Source of the DNA: Tetrahymena thermophila SB210
Taxonomy: Eukaryota; Ciliophora; Oligohymenophorea; Hymenostomatida; Tetrahymenidae
Length of the DNA stretch: 64,000 nt
Direction of reading: 5' to 3'
Assembly (NCBI RefSeq): GCF_000189635.1
Contig: NW_002476542.1
Coordinates: 124,001 to 188,000, forward strand
Part shown: piece after piece, positions 39,601-53,705 of the stretch
Numbering within the stretch: position 1 is the first letter of the stretch
How the letters are laid out: each line of letters opens with the position of its first letter
Translations under genes and position numbers: made by a program
Notes under the pieces: generated by a model
Databases searched by the model: none
What the model was told of the DNA's origin: nothing
The model's input: only the letters and a program-made list of their open reading frames with translations

Positions 39601-41962
39601 CTCTGCTTTCTTTTATCTTTTTAATAAAATAGCTTTTTCGTCACGATCTTCTTCATCAGAATCATCATTGTTTTCTATTTCAAAATCTTCATTAATGGCT
39701 TCATTGTTGACAATTTCTTTAAGAAGCATTCTTTCTTCAGCTTCTTCTTCTTCAAGTTGCTGCTTAAGTCTATTTTTCTTTTCTTGTTCTTCTTTTTCAG
39801 TTGAGAAAGCTCTCCATTCAAAGTCGACCTTCACAGCAGATTTATTTATAATTTATAATGTTTGTTAAGTTTGTAATCCAATATATGCTTCGTCCATCTA
39901 AACAAAACTCTTAGAAAGATATACAACATGATTTTATGCTGAACCTAGGATAGGAATATATGCTTATAATTTATCATACATCAAGATTGCCTCACTCTTG
40001 TATGGTTTGGCTTCTTTGGGATAAAATCTATATTAAAATTATTGAAATTAATATCTTTTATATTGTTTTTTATTTTTTACTTAATGACAATTTATTCGTT
40101 TTTGCCGTATTCTAAAACACCTTCTTTCTTGTCTGCTTCAAAATCTTAAGGTAAAGTCAAGAACCACTTGGTTGTCTTTTCACCCAAATTTCTAATAATA
40201 ATAGGTTTTTCGGTTACATATTTGACTGGGCATTAACCAAAATCTAAAATATCAGGAAAGTCGATCATGGCTCTCTTTCCTATAGCATAAATAGGAACAA
40301 TAAATTATTCTCTTTCTGTAACAACTACCAATTCATATTAATAATCAATCTTAGCTTCAGGAGAAAATTTAATAATAAAGCATGCTTCCATTCCTGGTGC
40401 TATCTAATTAATAAATATGAATGAATAATAATTAATTAATCATTATATATTTAAACAATTCTAAGTAATGCTGAGAGTTATTTTCGTATATGAACTATTA
40501 TTTATTTATGTATGTATTTATTTATGCTAGCTTGAATATCTATTTTATTATTTGAAATTTAATTGTTCATAGATAAAAATCAACTTGTACAGAGAAAAAT
40601 AAAACGTTGGTTGTATTTTGATTCTAATTTTAATTAATTAATTTTTTGATTTTTGCCAATAAAATATCTTCTATTTATTTATTTCATTAAATCAATATTG
40701 CTTGTTAGCTTTTTCGCATTTAAGCTAACTTAAAAGTTAAAATTTTAATCATTCTAATTTAAACATTCATGCAGGATGATAAAATATTTATTAAAGTTAG
40801 ATTTTTATTTATTTGAAAACTTGTTTGTAACTTATTCACTTTTGTTTTAATCATTGCATGTAGTTATGATTAATAGAAAAAAACTGAATCAAACCACTAG
40901 TTTAAAATAAAAAAATGCTTATTCAATCCAGCAGTAAATGTTTTTTTTAATTTTGGCAGCATGACTTTAAAATGGTTTGCTTCTATTGCTTTTAATTTGT
41001 TTACTTTGTTCCCTAAATAATTTTTTCCAGCTTCATTTGACTTTTTACTAGAGGCATTAGAGGGAGCTGGTTAGACCTAAAACAAACGAGAATCTGGCTA
41101 AAGAATTTTGACTCTGCGAACAACTTTATCTTTATTTCTTAATTTAAATATTTTTTCTTTAAGCTAAAGAGGCTCATAATCAGTAAATTATATGAGAGGA
41201 GGGATGGGCTCAAAGAGTGGCTCATCTATTGGTACATTTGTATCCTTGTAATTGGAGTAGTCAGCTAAATTCAAAAACTTCTTTATTTATGGTTTCTAAT
41301 AGAAATCCTCCAAGATGTTTCCGCTTAGTTGTCTTTGCACCAATTAGCTAGGAGTCTAAAAACAAATAATAATAAAATTTAATAAAATGGCAAATTTAAA
41401 TAATAATTTGAATTTGATTTTCTTTAGCAAAGACACTACCTCAAACTTTATTTTGAAATCTTTGCAGTAATTGCTAATAACTAATAATGAAGGAATTAAA
41501 AGAAAATAAACATACCATTTTGACAGGACCTTTAGTTTGAGCATTTTTTGAGGTGGAAATACTATTTTAAATATTGCTTTTTCCAAATGTTTACATTTGG
41601 TCAATAAAATAAATTGATTTTTTATATTGTAAAGTGCTTATTCAACTGCTAATTGCTGATCTTTTTCCTGCAATCTATTTGCTAATTCAATACTTTTGTT
41701 AATATAAGACCTCTTTTCTTCTTGTTTATATACAGCTGTCTTATTAATATTTGTTATTCTTCTTCTTGTTATTATTATTTTTATTTTGATTCGTATGTTA
41801 TAAATTAATTCACTTTTCAATATATTTTTAAATAATTTTTGAATCTTATAATAAAGATAACTTCCCTTCTTAGTTATCATTCATTGATTAACCAAATCAT
41901 ACATCAATTTTTACTATCAATGCAGCTTTATACAAAAATTCAATAAGCCAGTCTTCCTCCAT
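24616..41962 (-). CDS. HYDIN: HYDIN, central-apparatus ASH-domain protein (~5000 aa)
   Basis: HYDIN is a structural protein of the C2b projection of the axonemal central pair and is needed for normal ciliary beating. The start is ATG at 41962 (MEEDWLIEFLYKAA). The N-terminal hallmark follows in conserved order: RNKDKVVRRVRILQPDS, IAPGMEACF, VVVTEREQFIVPI, DFPDILDFG. Tens of ASH/MSP-type beta domains follow. Mid-protein there is an adenylate-kinase-like P-loop domain (GHPGSGKT; NPVCNAGLIFDGIDS). The C terminus reads GTLFFPLPDGNALLYNLYGTS, SSPPQPKGPYKIG, CEFTVRLDNPCF and ends PPWVFYLQGE, matching the human end (KWVYYLKG). Predicted introns include 24663-24721, 24804-24861, 25489-25569, 28670-28807, 30207-30295, 30710-30763, 31840-31935, 34166-34340, 35904-35976, 37750-37807, 39350-39587 and 41356-41515. 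One intron near 40.4-40.9 kb has an unresolved donor. Lys/Glu-rich linkers lie at about 29.1, 32.6 and 33.2-33.7 kb. Human HYDIN is about 5121 aa, so the length fits. Confidence 0.95.
33800..34450 (-). other. HYDIN adenylate-kinase-like nucleotide-binding domain
   Basis: The Walker A motif GHPGSGKT is encoded at 34374-34397, preceded by beta-strand residues HHIIVL. An intron (34166-34340) follows about 30 nt later. The next exon carries a charged coiled segment and then CNAGLIFDGIDSKYA, the DG-containing Walker-B-like strand found in HYDIN adenylate-kinase domains. The lysine of the P-loop is present, so ATP binding looks possible. Whether it catalyses anything is not known from sequence. Confidence 0.85.
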
Positions 41963-42509
41963 TTTTTAATTAAAGTATCAATCAATAATTTTAATGAAAA
42001 TTAATACATTTCCTTAAAATTAAAAAAATAAGCAACTAAAATGTTAAAAATTTAAATTAAAAATACTTTTCACAATTGAAAGTAAATTTAAAAATTATAC
42101 AATAATCAATAAATAATAAATTAAATAATATTTTCTACATCAATAAAATTACTTATATAATAAATAGTTTATTATTTAGAAATTTTAATGAAAACAATTT
42201 TTATAAGAATATAATATTAAAATTTATTCACATAAATTTATTATTGAAGTTTTTACTAAATTATTTATATAGAAAAATTGATAAGAAACAACTCATCATC
42301 AAAAAATATAAGATCTATTTAATATATAGACGCTTTAGTTGCTATTTATTAAATCTAAATCAATTATACGTTACTAGGCTCATATATTAAAACTCTAAAA
42401 GATCCTTGTTTGAAACTTTGAAAATTTTTTAATTATAAATGATTTTAAATAGAGAATGTTAGTGCCTTAATATAGGAACTTTTATGATATTTATTTTAAT
42501 TATATAAAA
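41963..42509. other. Divergent intergenic region upstream of HYDIN
   Basis: About 550 bp of AT-rich DNA between the HYDIN start codon (minus strand) and the small plus-strand gene at 42510. It is the likely promoter region for both. No distinct motif was recognised. Confidence 0.5.
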
Positions 42510-42953
42510 ATGTTGAAAAAAATAGTAAATTTTTCATTGAAAAAATAAATAAAAATTATTAAAAAAAATTTAAACTCAATAATTATGTATTCTTCATCTT
42601 CAAATAAATAAATAAAAAACTTTTGAAATTACAGAGTAGCAATAAATGATTTATGTTTCAGAGAATAATTTTAAAAAGAAAGTATTTAAATAATCTAAAA
42701 TATATATTAGAAAAATCATAAATTTCAAATTTAAAACTTTTTATTTAAATGGTGTAAAATATTTGCTTATCCTAATTTTTTTAGTGATATCGAATTTACT
42801 ATAATTAAAAAGAGCTATGAAGAAGTAAAGAATTATATTAAATAGTCTTAAAATTAAGAATAGTCTATAGTAGTGTAATATTATGATAAAGACTCTACAA
42901 ATTTTAATAAATTGAAAGTATTATTTAATGATAATTTATCTGAATTTGGTTGA
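42510..42953 (+). CDS. Small uncharacterised protein (131 aa)
   Basis: Two exons, 42510-42586 and 42635-42953, flank a 48-nt GT..AG intron. Phases match and the total is 396 nt ending at TGA. The N-terminus is Lys/Ile-rich (MLKKIVNFSLKKQIK) and could target mitochondria or simply be basic. The C-terminal half looks like an ordinary soluble domain (FSDIEFTIIKKSYEEV, then QYYDKDSTNFNKLKVLF). No family is recognised. It lies head-to-head with HYDIN about 550 bp away. The AT-rich exon 1 is the weak part of the model. Confidence 0.5.
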
Positions 42954-45063
42954 AAATGACAAAGAATACTTTTCATAAAATCAAGCTGAAATTTTAGTAA
43001 TAATAATTATTTAATTTATTTTTCAAAATAAAGAAGTTATTTATTTATTATCTTTTTAATGTTTTAAGAGACAGCAATATATTATTACTCAATTTGATTA
43101 AGAGTATTTAATCCGGCTTTTTTACAATAATTTAAAATTTATTGAATCAAGTTCTACAAATAATTTCTATTTGATTACTAAATTTATTTATAAATTCGAT
43201 ATCTATCTTAAATTTGAGATTAATATTTAGCCATTTAAAATTCTGAGATTACTAATTATCTTAAAAGTTAATTTCGTTTTCAATTATCTCAGTGTTTGAA
43301 TAAAATTAAATGAAATACTATTGTAAAAATTATATTAATAATATACAAGATCTATCTCTCACATGGAAAAATATATTTAAATTACTTAATTTATGAAATT
43401 TCATTCCATTTTTACATAAATAATTGCCAATTTAATGTTCATATTTTTTAATAAAGGTCTTTTTTACTCAGCAAATCTTTAAATTAATTATTTTTTATTT
43501 ATTCTATTTATTAAATTAAATTTGAAAGAACATTATTTTGTTACTTTTTATAACAAAAAAGTTAAATCTAATAAGTCATTTTTTAGTCATTTAGTAGTGT
43601 CCAATTAATTTTCTATTATTTCTTTGTCTTTTTAATCTATAAAATCTTCTAAATGAATGCATCATCTTTCCAAGCAATCTTTATTTAATCATTTCAAACA
43701 CTAAGATTCAGTTGTTCCATTTTAATCATATTGCTTCACTAGAACCTGTTTATTTAAGCTACTGTAGCGTTTTATGAATTTTTTGATTGTTATAACTTAA
43801 TTTATTTGAAATTACTTAATATTGACATTATCTGATTTGTATTATTGTACTTATTTAGAAAAAAACTAAAAATAATTTGTTTAGAAATCAGATATTGAGT
43901 GAGTATTTTTAAGAGTTTTAAAGCAAACACCAAAAGGAAATTTATCAAATATTTAATTAAAAATACATTCTCTTTTGATCTAATAACTATTACATTTTTT
44001 TAAAAATATTTGAGGCAATTTATTAGCTTAATTATTATTTTTTAAAAATATGCTTAAAACTAATTCATTAAAAAAACGGAAGGATTTTTTTCCAAACAAA
44101 TAAATTTTATGAATATATATACTGATTGACTAATGTGTAACTAACTATATTGTTAATTTTTGTTTATAAATAATCTCCAATTTTTGAGGGAGAGAAGAGA
44201 AATGGTTTATAATTTATATAAAAGAAATTTATAGTTTTTTTTTGATGTTTATAATCATTAAATTTAAGTTAAGGAGTTCCCACAAAAGACCTTACCTTTT
44301 AATTTTAAGGAGAATTTTTATTTTTTGTCTATATTAATTATAAACAATCAAATTTATCTATCTTTCAAATCAAAAATAATTGATTATTAACTTAGTAAGT
44401 AATCCAAATTTGTATTTTTTATATTAAAAGGTTATTATTCAATCAATAAATTCCTCCACAAACTAGCTTATTGAACTGTAAAAAAGTTTGAATTCAAAAA
44501 TATTTCTTGGCTTAAAAAATGTTTAATTCAAGATTTATGGCTCTTATAATTTTTTTAGAAAATTTATTAAAATATTTTACAGTGATATTTACATTTTGAT
44601 TGATTTAAAATATAAAAAATGTAAAGGGTTTTCTATGGTATTCTGTGAATCATTTATTATTACTTTTGTTTGTAAAATTCTTACTATAAGAATGGTAAAT
44701 TAGATACTCTTTATTATTAGATATTAACCAAATTTTACTTTATCACCACAAATTTTAAATAATCGTCTTTCTTTATAAAATAGCATCTAATTCAATAAAT
44801 TTAAAATTGATTATAGATAAATTATTAATAATTGCTAAGTGTCTTTATCAAAAACTTAATAAAATATCAAAATATTTGATAAAATAAATATAATCATTAA
44901 TATATACATAAATTAATATAGTTAACAAACTATCAATCAAAACAAGTTCTCAATCTTAGCTTTAAGTAATTTAATATTTTATTATATAAAAAATTTATTT
45001 TTAAGTTAATCTTTTTAAAATCTAACTAAATCTATTTATTTCAAATAAATAAAGTAGATAAAA
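42954..45063. other. Intergenic region with one coding-like remnant
   Basis: About 2.1 kb, mostly featureless AT-rich DNA. The exception is a patch on the minus strand at about 43439-43760 (separate entry). Confidence 0.5.
43439..43760 (-). pseudogene. Coding-like remnant, probably a decayed host gene
   Basis: Minus-strand text looks coding in short stretches, such as IAWKDDAFIQKILQIKKTKK and, in another frame, VLVKQYDQNGTTESQCLK. Both frames are cut by TGA, and no GT..AG intron of plausible length removes the stops. Either this is a broken gene or I have missed part of its structure. No family is recognised. Confidence 0.25.
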
Positions 45064-46601
45064 ATGTACTATAATAATTAGCAAAACTATGATAATTAAT
45101 ATTAGAATAACTAATACGTGCCTTAGCAATATGTATAACAAGACTAGCAGATATATAGCTAAAATTAGGTATAATACGTAGTGACTCCGCAATATTAATA
45201 TGTAGTATACTAAAATACGAATTAATGCTAACCTCCCATAATGTAGCAACAATAAATCAATAATTATGCTTCTCCAAGCATCAATAATACCTCAGAGTAG
45301 TCTATAAATTAAGAGCAAACATAATACATAAACGAAAACCAAATAGAGATGCAAACATAAGATTTATATAGTGATAAAGATTCGTATTAAATAAGCTGTT
45401 TACTCAGATTATTTTATATTTTGAAATTAATTGTTGCCTTATATTTTGTTGCCTTATTAATCTTTAATTCAGTAGGAAAATTCAGTAACTAATTTCAGCT
45501 TTTTGAAGTTCCTAGCTCTAATCCTCCTAATAATTCTTTAAATAATACAAATATTAATTATGAATATTATTTAGCAAAAAATGAGCTTTACATACATGAT
45601 TGTGATTCTCTAGATAATAGATACTATGGAGAAATAATGGAAAATAATAAGGAAGGTTTTTACAATGCAATTCTTGCTATGATTTTGATGTGGAAAGCTT
45701 ATTATATCACTTTTTAATTAATTGAAATACATTAATGTACAATTCTAGGAAAGATAACTTACCAATTCAGAAATGATATTAGACAAAGAGATTGTTATAA
45801 TTTTATTATAGATTACATCTCATCTGTAACATTATCTCCATTTACAGGTATTTATTTTTAGATTTTCTATTATTTTATTTACTCTTGACTTAAAATAAAA
45901 TATTTTCAATTTATAGTTTTGTAATTAATACCTACTCTTACTTTATAATCAAAATAAATAAATTTTAATAATTATTTTCAACACACAAAAGTTTTTTATC
46001 GTAGAATCTTTAAATATTAAAAATATAATTATTAAAAATGATAAAAATTTTGTTGTATAAATTGACATTTTGTTATTTAAATAACTCAAAAGCTTTTATT
46101 TTCAGTCAAGTTAACTGCTCTAGTTGGAAATATAGTGAAAAGAGTATTATGATCTATCCTATGTTTTTCTATTGGAATAGTGTGATTTGGTTTTTTGCTA
46201 CATATATATGCATAGTGCTATTACTTATTAAAAAGAAAGAGGGTTATAACATGAGGCCATTTGGGATTTTTATGATAGTTCCATTCATAACTTTCAAAAT
46301 ATTTAATAAATTATTTCATTGGACTCCACCTGAAATTGTTTATAAAGTAACTGTTTATGACTATAAAAAATAAGAAATAAATTCCTATTATGAAACAGAC
46401 CGCAGTGAGTGTAGTAGAGCTATTTGTAATTTAATTGGTTGTATTGGATAATTTTTGGTTCCTTTTTACGAAATATTAGGCATGATATTATAATTGCCTT
46501 ATATGGTTTTTTATACTCCGGTTTATTTTATTGTCTACTACAGCCTTTAAATTGTTATGTTCATTGTAACTATTAAAGTTCATAAAAGAATTGGATATTG
46601 A
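45064..46601 (+). CDS. Membrane protein with Q/N/Y-rich N-terminal tail (430 aa)
   Basis: Exon 1 is 45064-45847 and exon 2 is 46093-46601, with a 245-nt intron. The total of 1293 nt is in frame and ends at TGA. The first ~95 residues are low-complexity Gln/Asn/Tyr (MYYNNQQNYDNQYQNNQY), resembling a prion-like or intrinsically disordered tail. Most of its glutamines are TAA/TAG codons, so the standard code misses this part entirely. A first hydrophobic segment lies at ~120-140 (LIVALYFVALLIF). An ~130-residue polar loop with several Asn and Cys follows. Four or five more membrane segments come after the intron (FFYWNSVIWFFATYICIV, FGIFMIVPFI, IVYYSLQIVMFIVTI). The family and function are unknown. 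The acceptor choice (AAAAG before CTTTTATTTTCAG) is the only one found that keeps frame. Confidence 0.78.
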
Positions 46602-47489
46602 AATGAAACAGCTTCAAAATTTAGTAAGAATGAAATATTTTACTAAAATTAGAGTTAAATCAAAATTAATTTATTATATAATCTAAATTTAAATTAATTT
46701 TATTTCTATATTATTTATTGATTTAATTTTTATAAAAATTAATAACGACTTTTGCTTTCTTTTTAACATATAAAATAGTTTTGATTTTTTTAATTTTGTA
46801 TTAATTTTTAAATATTTAATCTTTTTATTATGCTTGATTTTATACTAATTTATTTAATTTTTAATACTTTAAATTTAACTTTTTAAAGTTTTACTCTTTA
46901 TTTTTATTTAATAAATTTATGATAATCATTTTACTCATAAAAAATTTTAAAAAAATTTGTTTTATTCATTTTTATATTTATTTTAAAATATTGATTGTAT
47001 TTTTAGAATAAGATATTTATTTAATTTATATAAATTTATAAAAATATTTTAAAAATTATCATTGATATTGAATTAGATTTAAAAAATAAATATTTCTATT
47101 TCATTTTTTATAAGCAAATAAATAAATTTAAAAAAAAAATCCATCTATCTCAGTTTTTCATTGTAAAACGAGTTTATTGCTATAAAGTTATTTTTAGTTT
47201 AAAGTTCTGATTAGGCTATGTATATATGTAGGTTGGTATTTGGTTAATTTTCCACTTAGCTAAGCTAAAAATTAATAAATTAGAATAATTAAATTGTGCT
47301 AACAAATAAAGTATTATAAATTCTCTAGCAAATCTTTTAATGCGAATTTACTATTTATTATTAGTTAATTAGTTTATTGATAAATCAAATTTTAATTTTT
47401 GAGCCATAAAATTTTTAAAATTTAATTATTTATAAAAAAGATAAGTAGATAGATAAATAGATATAAGTAAAAAAGTACTAATTTCAAAC
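46602..47489. other. AT-rich intergenic region
   Basis: Spacer between two plus-strand genes. I see no gene or structured repeat in it. Confidence 0.6.
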
Positions 47490-48948
47490 ATGAAAAAGAG
47501 AAGACAATCAACAAATAATGAAAAGCAGGAAGATCTTTATGAACCTGAAAAGATATTAGATAAAAAAGTTAATTAAAGTGGTACTTCCTATTTGGTTAAA
47601 TGGAAAGGTTTTAGGGCTTCACAAGCAACATGGGTAAATACATAAATTTATTTCCATAATTAGAGCTCAATAAAAAATGTGTTATTATAAACCAGGAATT
47701 TTATAAAAACATATCTCATTGCAATTGGCTTTTTGAAGATTGGGAAGAGTAGTAAAATAGAAAGGAATTACAAAAAATCAAGAATATGGATAGGATAATA
47801 GACAAAAAATATGTAAATAGTAAAGTTTTTTATTTGGTTTCTCTAAAAAATGGCGGAGAAGATGTATGGATTAGAAGAAAGGCTTTGATGCTTGACCATG
47901 CCGATAAAATTTCTGAATATGAAAGTAATTATTTTGAAGATTTAAATTTCTTTTACATTTATTTATATTTGATTTATATAAAGAGAGTGATTAATTGGTT
48001 GGGGCTAAAAGAAAATATTAATAGAAAAGATTTAGCAAAAGCTAAGATAGATTTCTTAGCAGTGATGAAGATTTGAGCGATTCTTAAAGTGATAAAAATT
48101 CAGATAATAGCTAAAATAATTCAAGCAATAGCGATAATAGTTAAAGTAGAAGCGGAAGCAGTTCAGATTCATGCAGTAGAAGCTCTTCAGAAGATAATTA
48201 AGATGAAAATACAAATTAAAGAGGAAAAAGTAATGGTAGAAGAAAGGGTAGAATTTATAACAATAAAAAAAAACCGAAGAGAGGAGGAAATAGAAAAAAT
48301 TAAAAAGGATAGAATATTAATGATTCAAATAGTAGCTCAGATGAGAATAGTGAGCAAGAAGTCTCTGAATCAAGAAGAATAGTTAAAACAAAAAGAAAAA
48401 TTCCAAAAAAATGCAAAATTTTATATGATAAGCTTCCTTTTTATGGTATACTTGGTATAGATGAACCAAAATCTATAAAAAATATGGTCATAGACAAAAG
48501 AGTAGGGACGAAGGATGATGGATATTTTGCTTGTGATATTATTTGGAAAATTAGACCTAATAAACAATAGCCTGTCGATAGTAGAGTCAGCAGAAAAGAT
48601 ATAAAAGAGTTCTATCCTCTTATTTTAATAGAATTTTATGAGTATAATATGACATATAATGGTGAAGTAGTCAATGCTGATGATGAAGATGACTTAGAAT
48701 ATTACAATGGTGATGATGAAGAAGATGCTGATCATGATGATGAGTATTATTAAAAATTATAAAGAAAAGCTGGTAAAAAACCTCTTGAAAACGAAAACTC
48801 AGAAGCTGATAATTAGGATGAAAAATCTGAAGATTCATTTAGCTTTTAGAATTAGATTTACTATGGGTATGCTAAAACTAATGAATAGAAAAAGTATGTT
48901 AAATTTGATGAAAAATTCTTCAACAACAATCAAATGGAAGAAATGTGA
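47490..48948 (+). CDS. Multi-chromodomain (HP1/Pdd1-like) protein (445 aa)
   Basis: Three exons, 47490-47633, 47696-47924 and 47984-48948, have introns of 62 and 59 nt and total 1338 nt. The first chromodomain (residues ~16-70) is complete across the first intron: YEPEKILDKKV, SYLVKWKGF, ATWEF, NWLFEDWEE. The Tyr, Trp and Trp positions expected for a methyl-lysine cage are present. A second, degenerate chromo-like segment follows at ~80-120 (IIDKKYVNSKVFYLVSL). A Ser/Asp/Lys-rich linker (~125-260) leads to a conserved C-terminal module at ~270-345 (YGILGIDEPKSIKNMVIDK, FACDIIWKI, IKEFYPLILIEFYE) with chromoshadow-like features, then an acidic tail. It is likely a heterochromatin reader of methylated H3K9 or H3K27. 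In Tetrahymena such proteins act in heterochromatin and in programmed DNA elimination; which applies here cannot be read from sequence. Confidence 0.85.
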
Positions 48949-49308
48949 TTTACAAATTGATATTTTTTTCAAGAAGATCTCTAATAAATTTAAACAAAAT
49001 AGAAGGCTCAGGCAGAGCAATTAATTAGATGTATATTAAATAACTATAAACCCTTTATATCAATCACTCACTATAAAAAATTTTGGTAACTTGTAATATA
49101 TTTTTTATATATTTAAGATAGTATTTTATTATTTTATATTAATCAAATCAAATAATAATATTTATTTTACAAACACATTATTTTAGAATAAAATTTAGAA
49201 GACTTTTTTCTATTTATTAATTTTGATTTAAATTATTTATTGGGTTCATTATTTATTCTAGATATGAAGGACAATATTTTCAATTTTATTTCTTTATAAA
49301 ATTATTTT
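48949..49308. other. Intergenic between convergent genes
   Basis: About 360 bp of AT-rich 3' flanks of the chromodomain gene and the NIP30-like gene. Nothing else was seen. Confidence 0.6.
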
Positions 49309-50267
49309 TCATTCAGAATCAGATGATGAAGAGTATCCCAAAACTGCTGCTAGATTTTTTACTTCTTTTTTAGGTGCTTCTTTGCTATCATTTTTGCTAA
49401 TATTTGGCTCTACAGCTGATGGCTTAGATTCATCTTACTAGGAATCATTAGGTTTTATCTTTTTTTAGGAAGATGAAGAATCTTATTTTGTTATTGCATT
49501 TTATGAATCACTCCTTTCCCTTTTTATATTTAAGTTATTATCTTCCTTGCTATTGTTTGACTCAGAAATCTTTTTAGCTCTGACTTACACCTTTTATTAA
49601 AAAGAATAATTTATATTTTAAGTATTTGGAATACTAAAAAAATACTTTATTATTTAGCTTTAAGGATACTGCTTAATCTGACTATTTCACAAGACTTACT
49701 TCAACTTTTTCTTTGTCTTCAATGGTCACGATGGTTTTGGCACGGGAATTGTGTTTTCCAAAAAGTATATAATTTTTATAAAGATAAATAAGACCTCAAA
49801 TAAATAAAATTAAAATAAATAAAAGATGAATGAATGAATAAATATTTATCTTAAACGCTTCGAGATCATTTAAATCTTGTCTTTCTATTGCTTGTTATTT
49901 CTCTCTTAAAGAATTAAAATAGTTGAAATGATCGAAATCTTCTTCGTTATAAAGCTCACCTTTGAAGCTATCCTCTAATAAAAAATTATAAATAAATTTA
50001 AATAATAGTTAATTATTTATTATAAGTTACTTAGCATGTACAAATTATTCTACATCTTCTAGTCTTCTTTCTTCTAATTGCTGTTATTATTATTTGGCCC
50101 TCTTTATTCATATCTTTCTCTGATCTTTTCATATTTTTCATTTTTCTCTTTTGCTTGCTCTCTAAGAGGCTTAAACTCTTAATTCTATCATAAAAAAATA
50201 AAATTAATTAATTAATTTGCTACCATTATCAATCTATTTTATGAATAAAGATGTTTACATTTGACAT
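49309..50267 (-). CDS. NIP30/FAM192A-like (PA28-gamma-interacting) protein
   Basis: Start ATG at 50267 (exon 1 is only MSN, 9 nt), intron 50185-50258, second intron 49975-50030, a third near 49.75-49.85 kb whose ends I could not fix, and a fourth at about 49.60-49.70 kb. The stop TGA is at 49311-49309. The N-terminal block EFKPLREQAKEKNEKYEK, the EEDFDHFNYFNSLREKQQA block and the extreme end LAAVLGYSSSSDSE align in order with the human FAM192A/PIP30 pattern (SLYERLQEQK, FLDEVSRQQ, GLGAYSGSSDSE). The serine-acidic tail in the human protein is the CK2-phosphorylated segment that binds the proteasome activator PA28-gamma. The ciliate protein is nuclear by analogy only. The adjacency to Rpt6 on the same strand is probably coincidental. 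Confidence 0.7.
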
Positions 50268-51208
50268 TTTTTGTTATTGATTAAGTCTATCTATTTTTAA
50301 TTTATTTATTAGTATTTTTAATTATCAAATCAAATTTGTATAAATTTTTATGTAGGAATGAATGTATTAAAGATATTAAATCATACATTCTACTAATCTA
50401 AAAAATAGATGCATTTAATTATAAAAAAATCAATTAAAAACAATGAATCATTTATATATTTTTTTAGTTATAAAATTATTATTGCAAACAGAAATAATTA
50501 CTTATCAGCTTAAAAATAAATATTTATTTTATCATAATGATATTGTTTTGCTTCTAAACATATTTTTAATTACCAAAAAAAATTTTAGTTGACAAAATAG
50601 TTAAATAAAACTTTTGAATTTTAAAAGAAACAAAATATGAAAAAGTTGGAGAAAAGTAAATATATTTTACTCAAAAATTTTTGAATAATCAAATTTTTTA
50701 AAAAATAATTAATAAAAGAAAGACCTTTAATCAAATCTTAGTCAAAAAATTAATTAACAAAAATGATTAAACATTTGTTTCAATTATTTTTTAGAATATT
50801 GACTGATTATTAATAATTAATAGAAACTAATTAATAATATAATTATTTACTTATTTGTTTCTTTTTACCAATTAAATGCTTATTAAATTAGCTACTATTG
50901 TTTAATTTAATAGCTTAAAATTAAAATTGATTGATTAATTGATTAACTGATTGATAATAGACATATTATTAGGTTATTATATTTGTTATAAAGGGATAAA
51001 TACTTATTTTGGTAATTAATTGGACTATAAAAAGAAGAGTGTTGTTTACAAGATATAAACAAAGATTGTAAAACTAATATGCTTTGATAGATTTATATAA
51101 ATAATCTAAATTAATTATTCCAAGTTGCTTTATTTTCATTATTAAATTATTAGCTAGTTAATTTTGCATTCAAAAAATTATTAGATAAAATATTTTATTA
51201 ATAATTGA
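50268..51208. other. AT-rich intergenic region
   Basis: About 940 bp between two minus-strand genes: the 3' flank of Rpt6 and the 5' flank of the NIP30-like gene. No structured element was recognised. Confidence 0.6.
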
Positions 51209-53492
<2,284 letters not shown>

Positions 53493-53705
53493 CTGATTTA
53501 ATTACTAAAAAACTTTTATTTTTTTGATATTCTTTATGAATAGGTTTGCTTTAGTTTTTCTCTAAATTTCTTATTTGAAATGATTTGTTTTATATAAAAA
53601 GCAATATTTTTTATTTTTTTTATTGTTCTGAGATATATTGCTTGCTAATCTATATAAACTAGATACATAAATTACTATATAATTAATTAAAAATTAAAAA
53701 TCTAT

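Noticed and set aside
45022-45252. Hydrophobic 76-aa minus-strand ORF
   Set aside because: Mirror image of the Q/N/Y-rich tail codons of the 45064 gene (TAA/TAG/TAT read backwards as Leu/Ile).
48089-49024. Plus-strand Lys/Ile/Met-rich ORFs and their antisense partner
   Set aside because: Frame shadows of the Ser/Asp linker and acidic tail of the chromodomain gene.
50090-50100. Apparent frameshift in the NIP30-like gene at a GGG run
   Set aside because: A second frame reads QQLEERRLEDVEQF and looked tempting, but the first frame continues to a GT donor in phase 1 that joins exactly to the next exon (KDSFKGELYNEE). No frameshift is needed.
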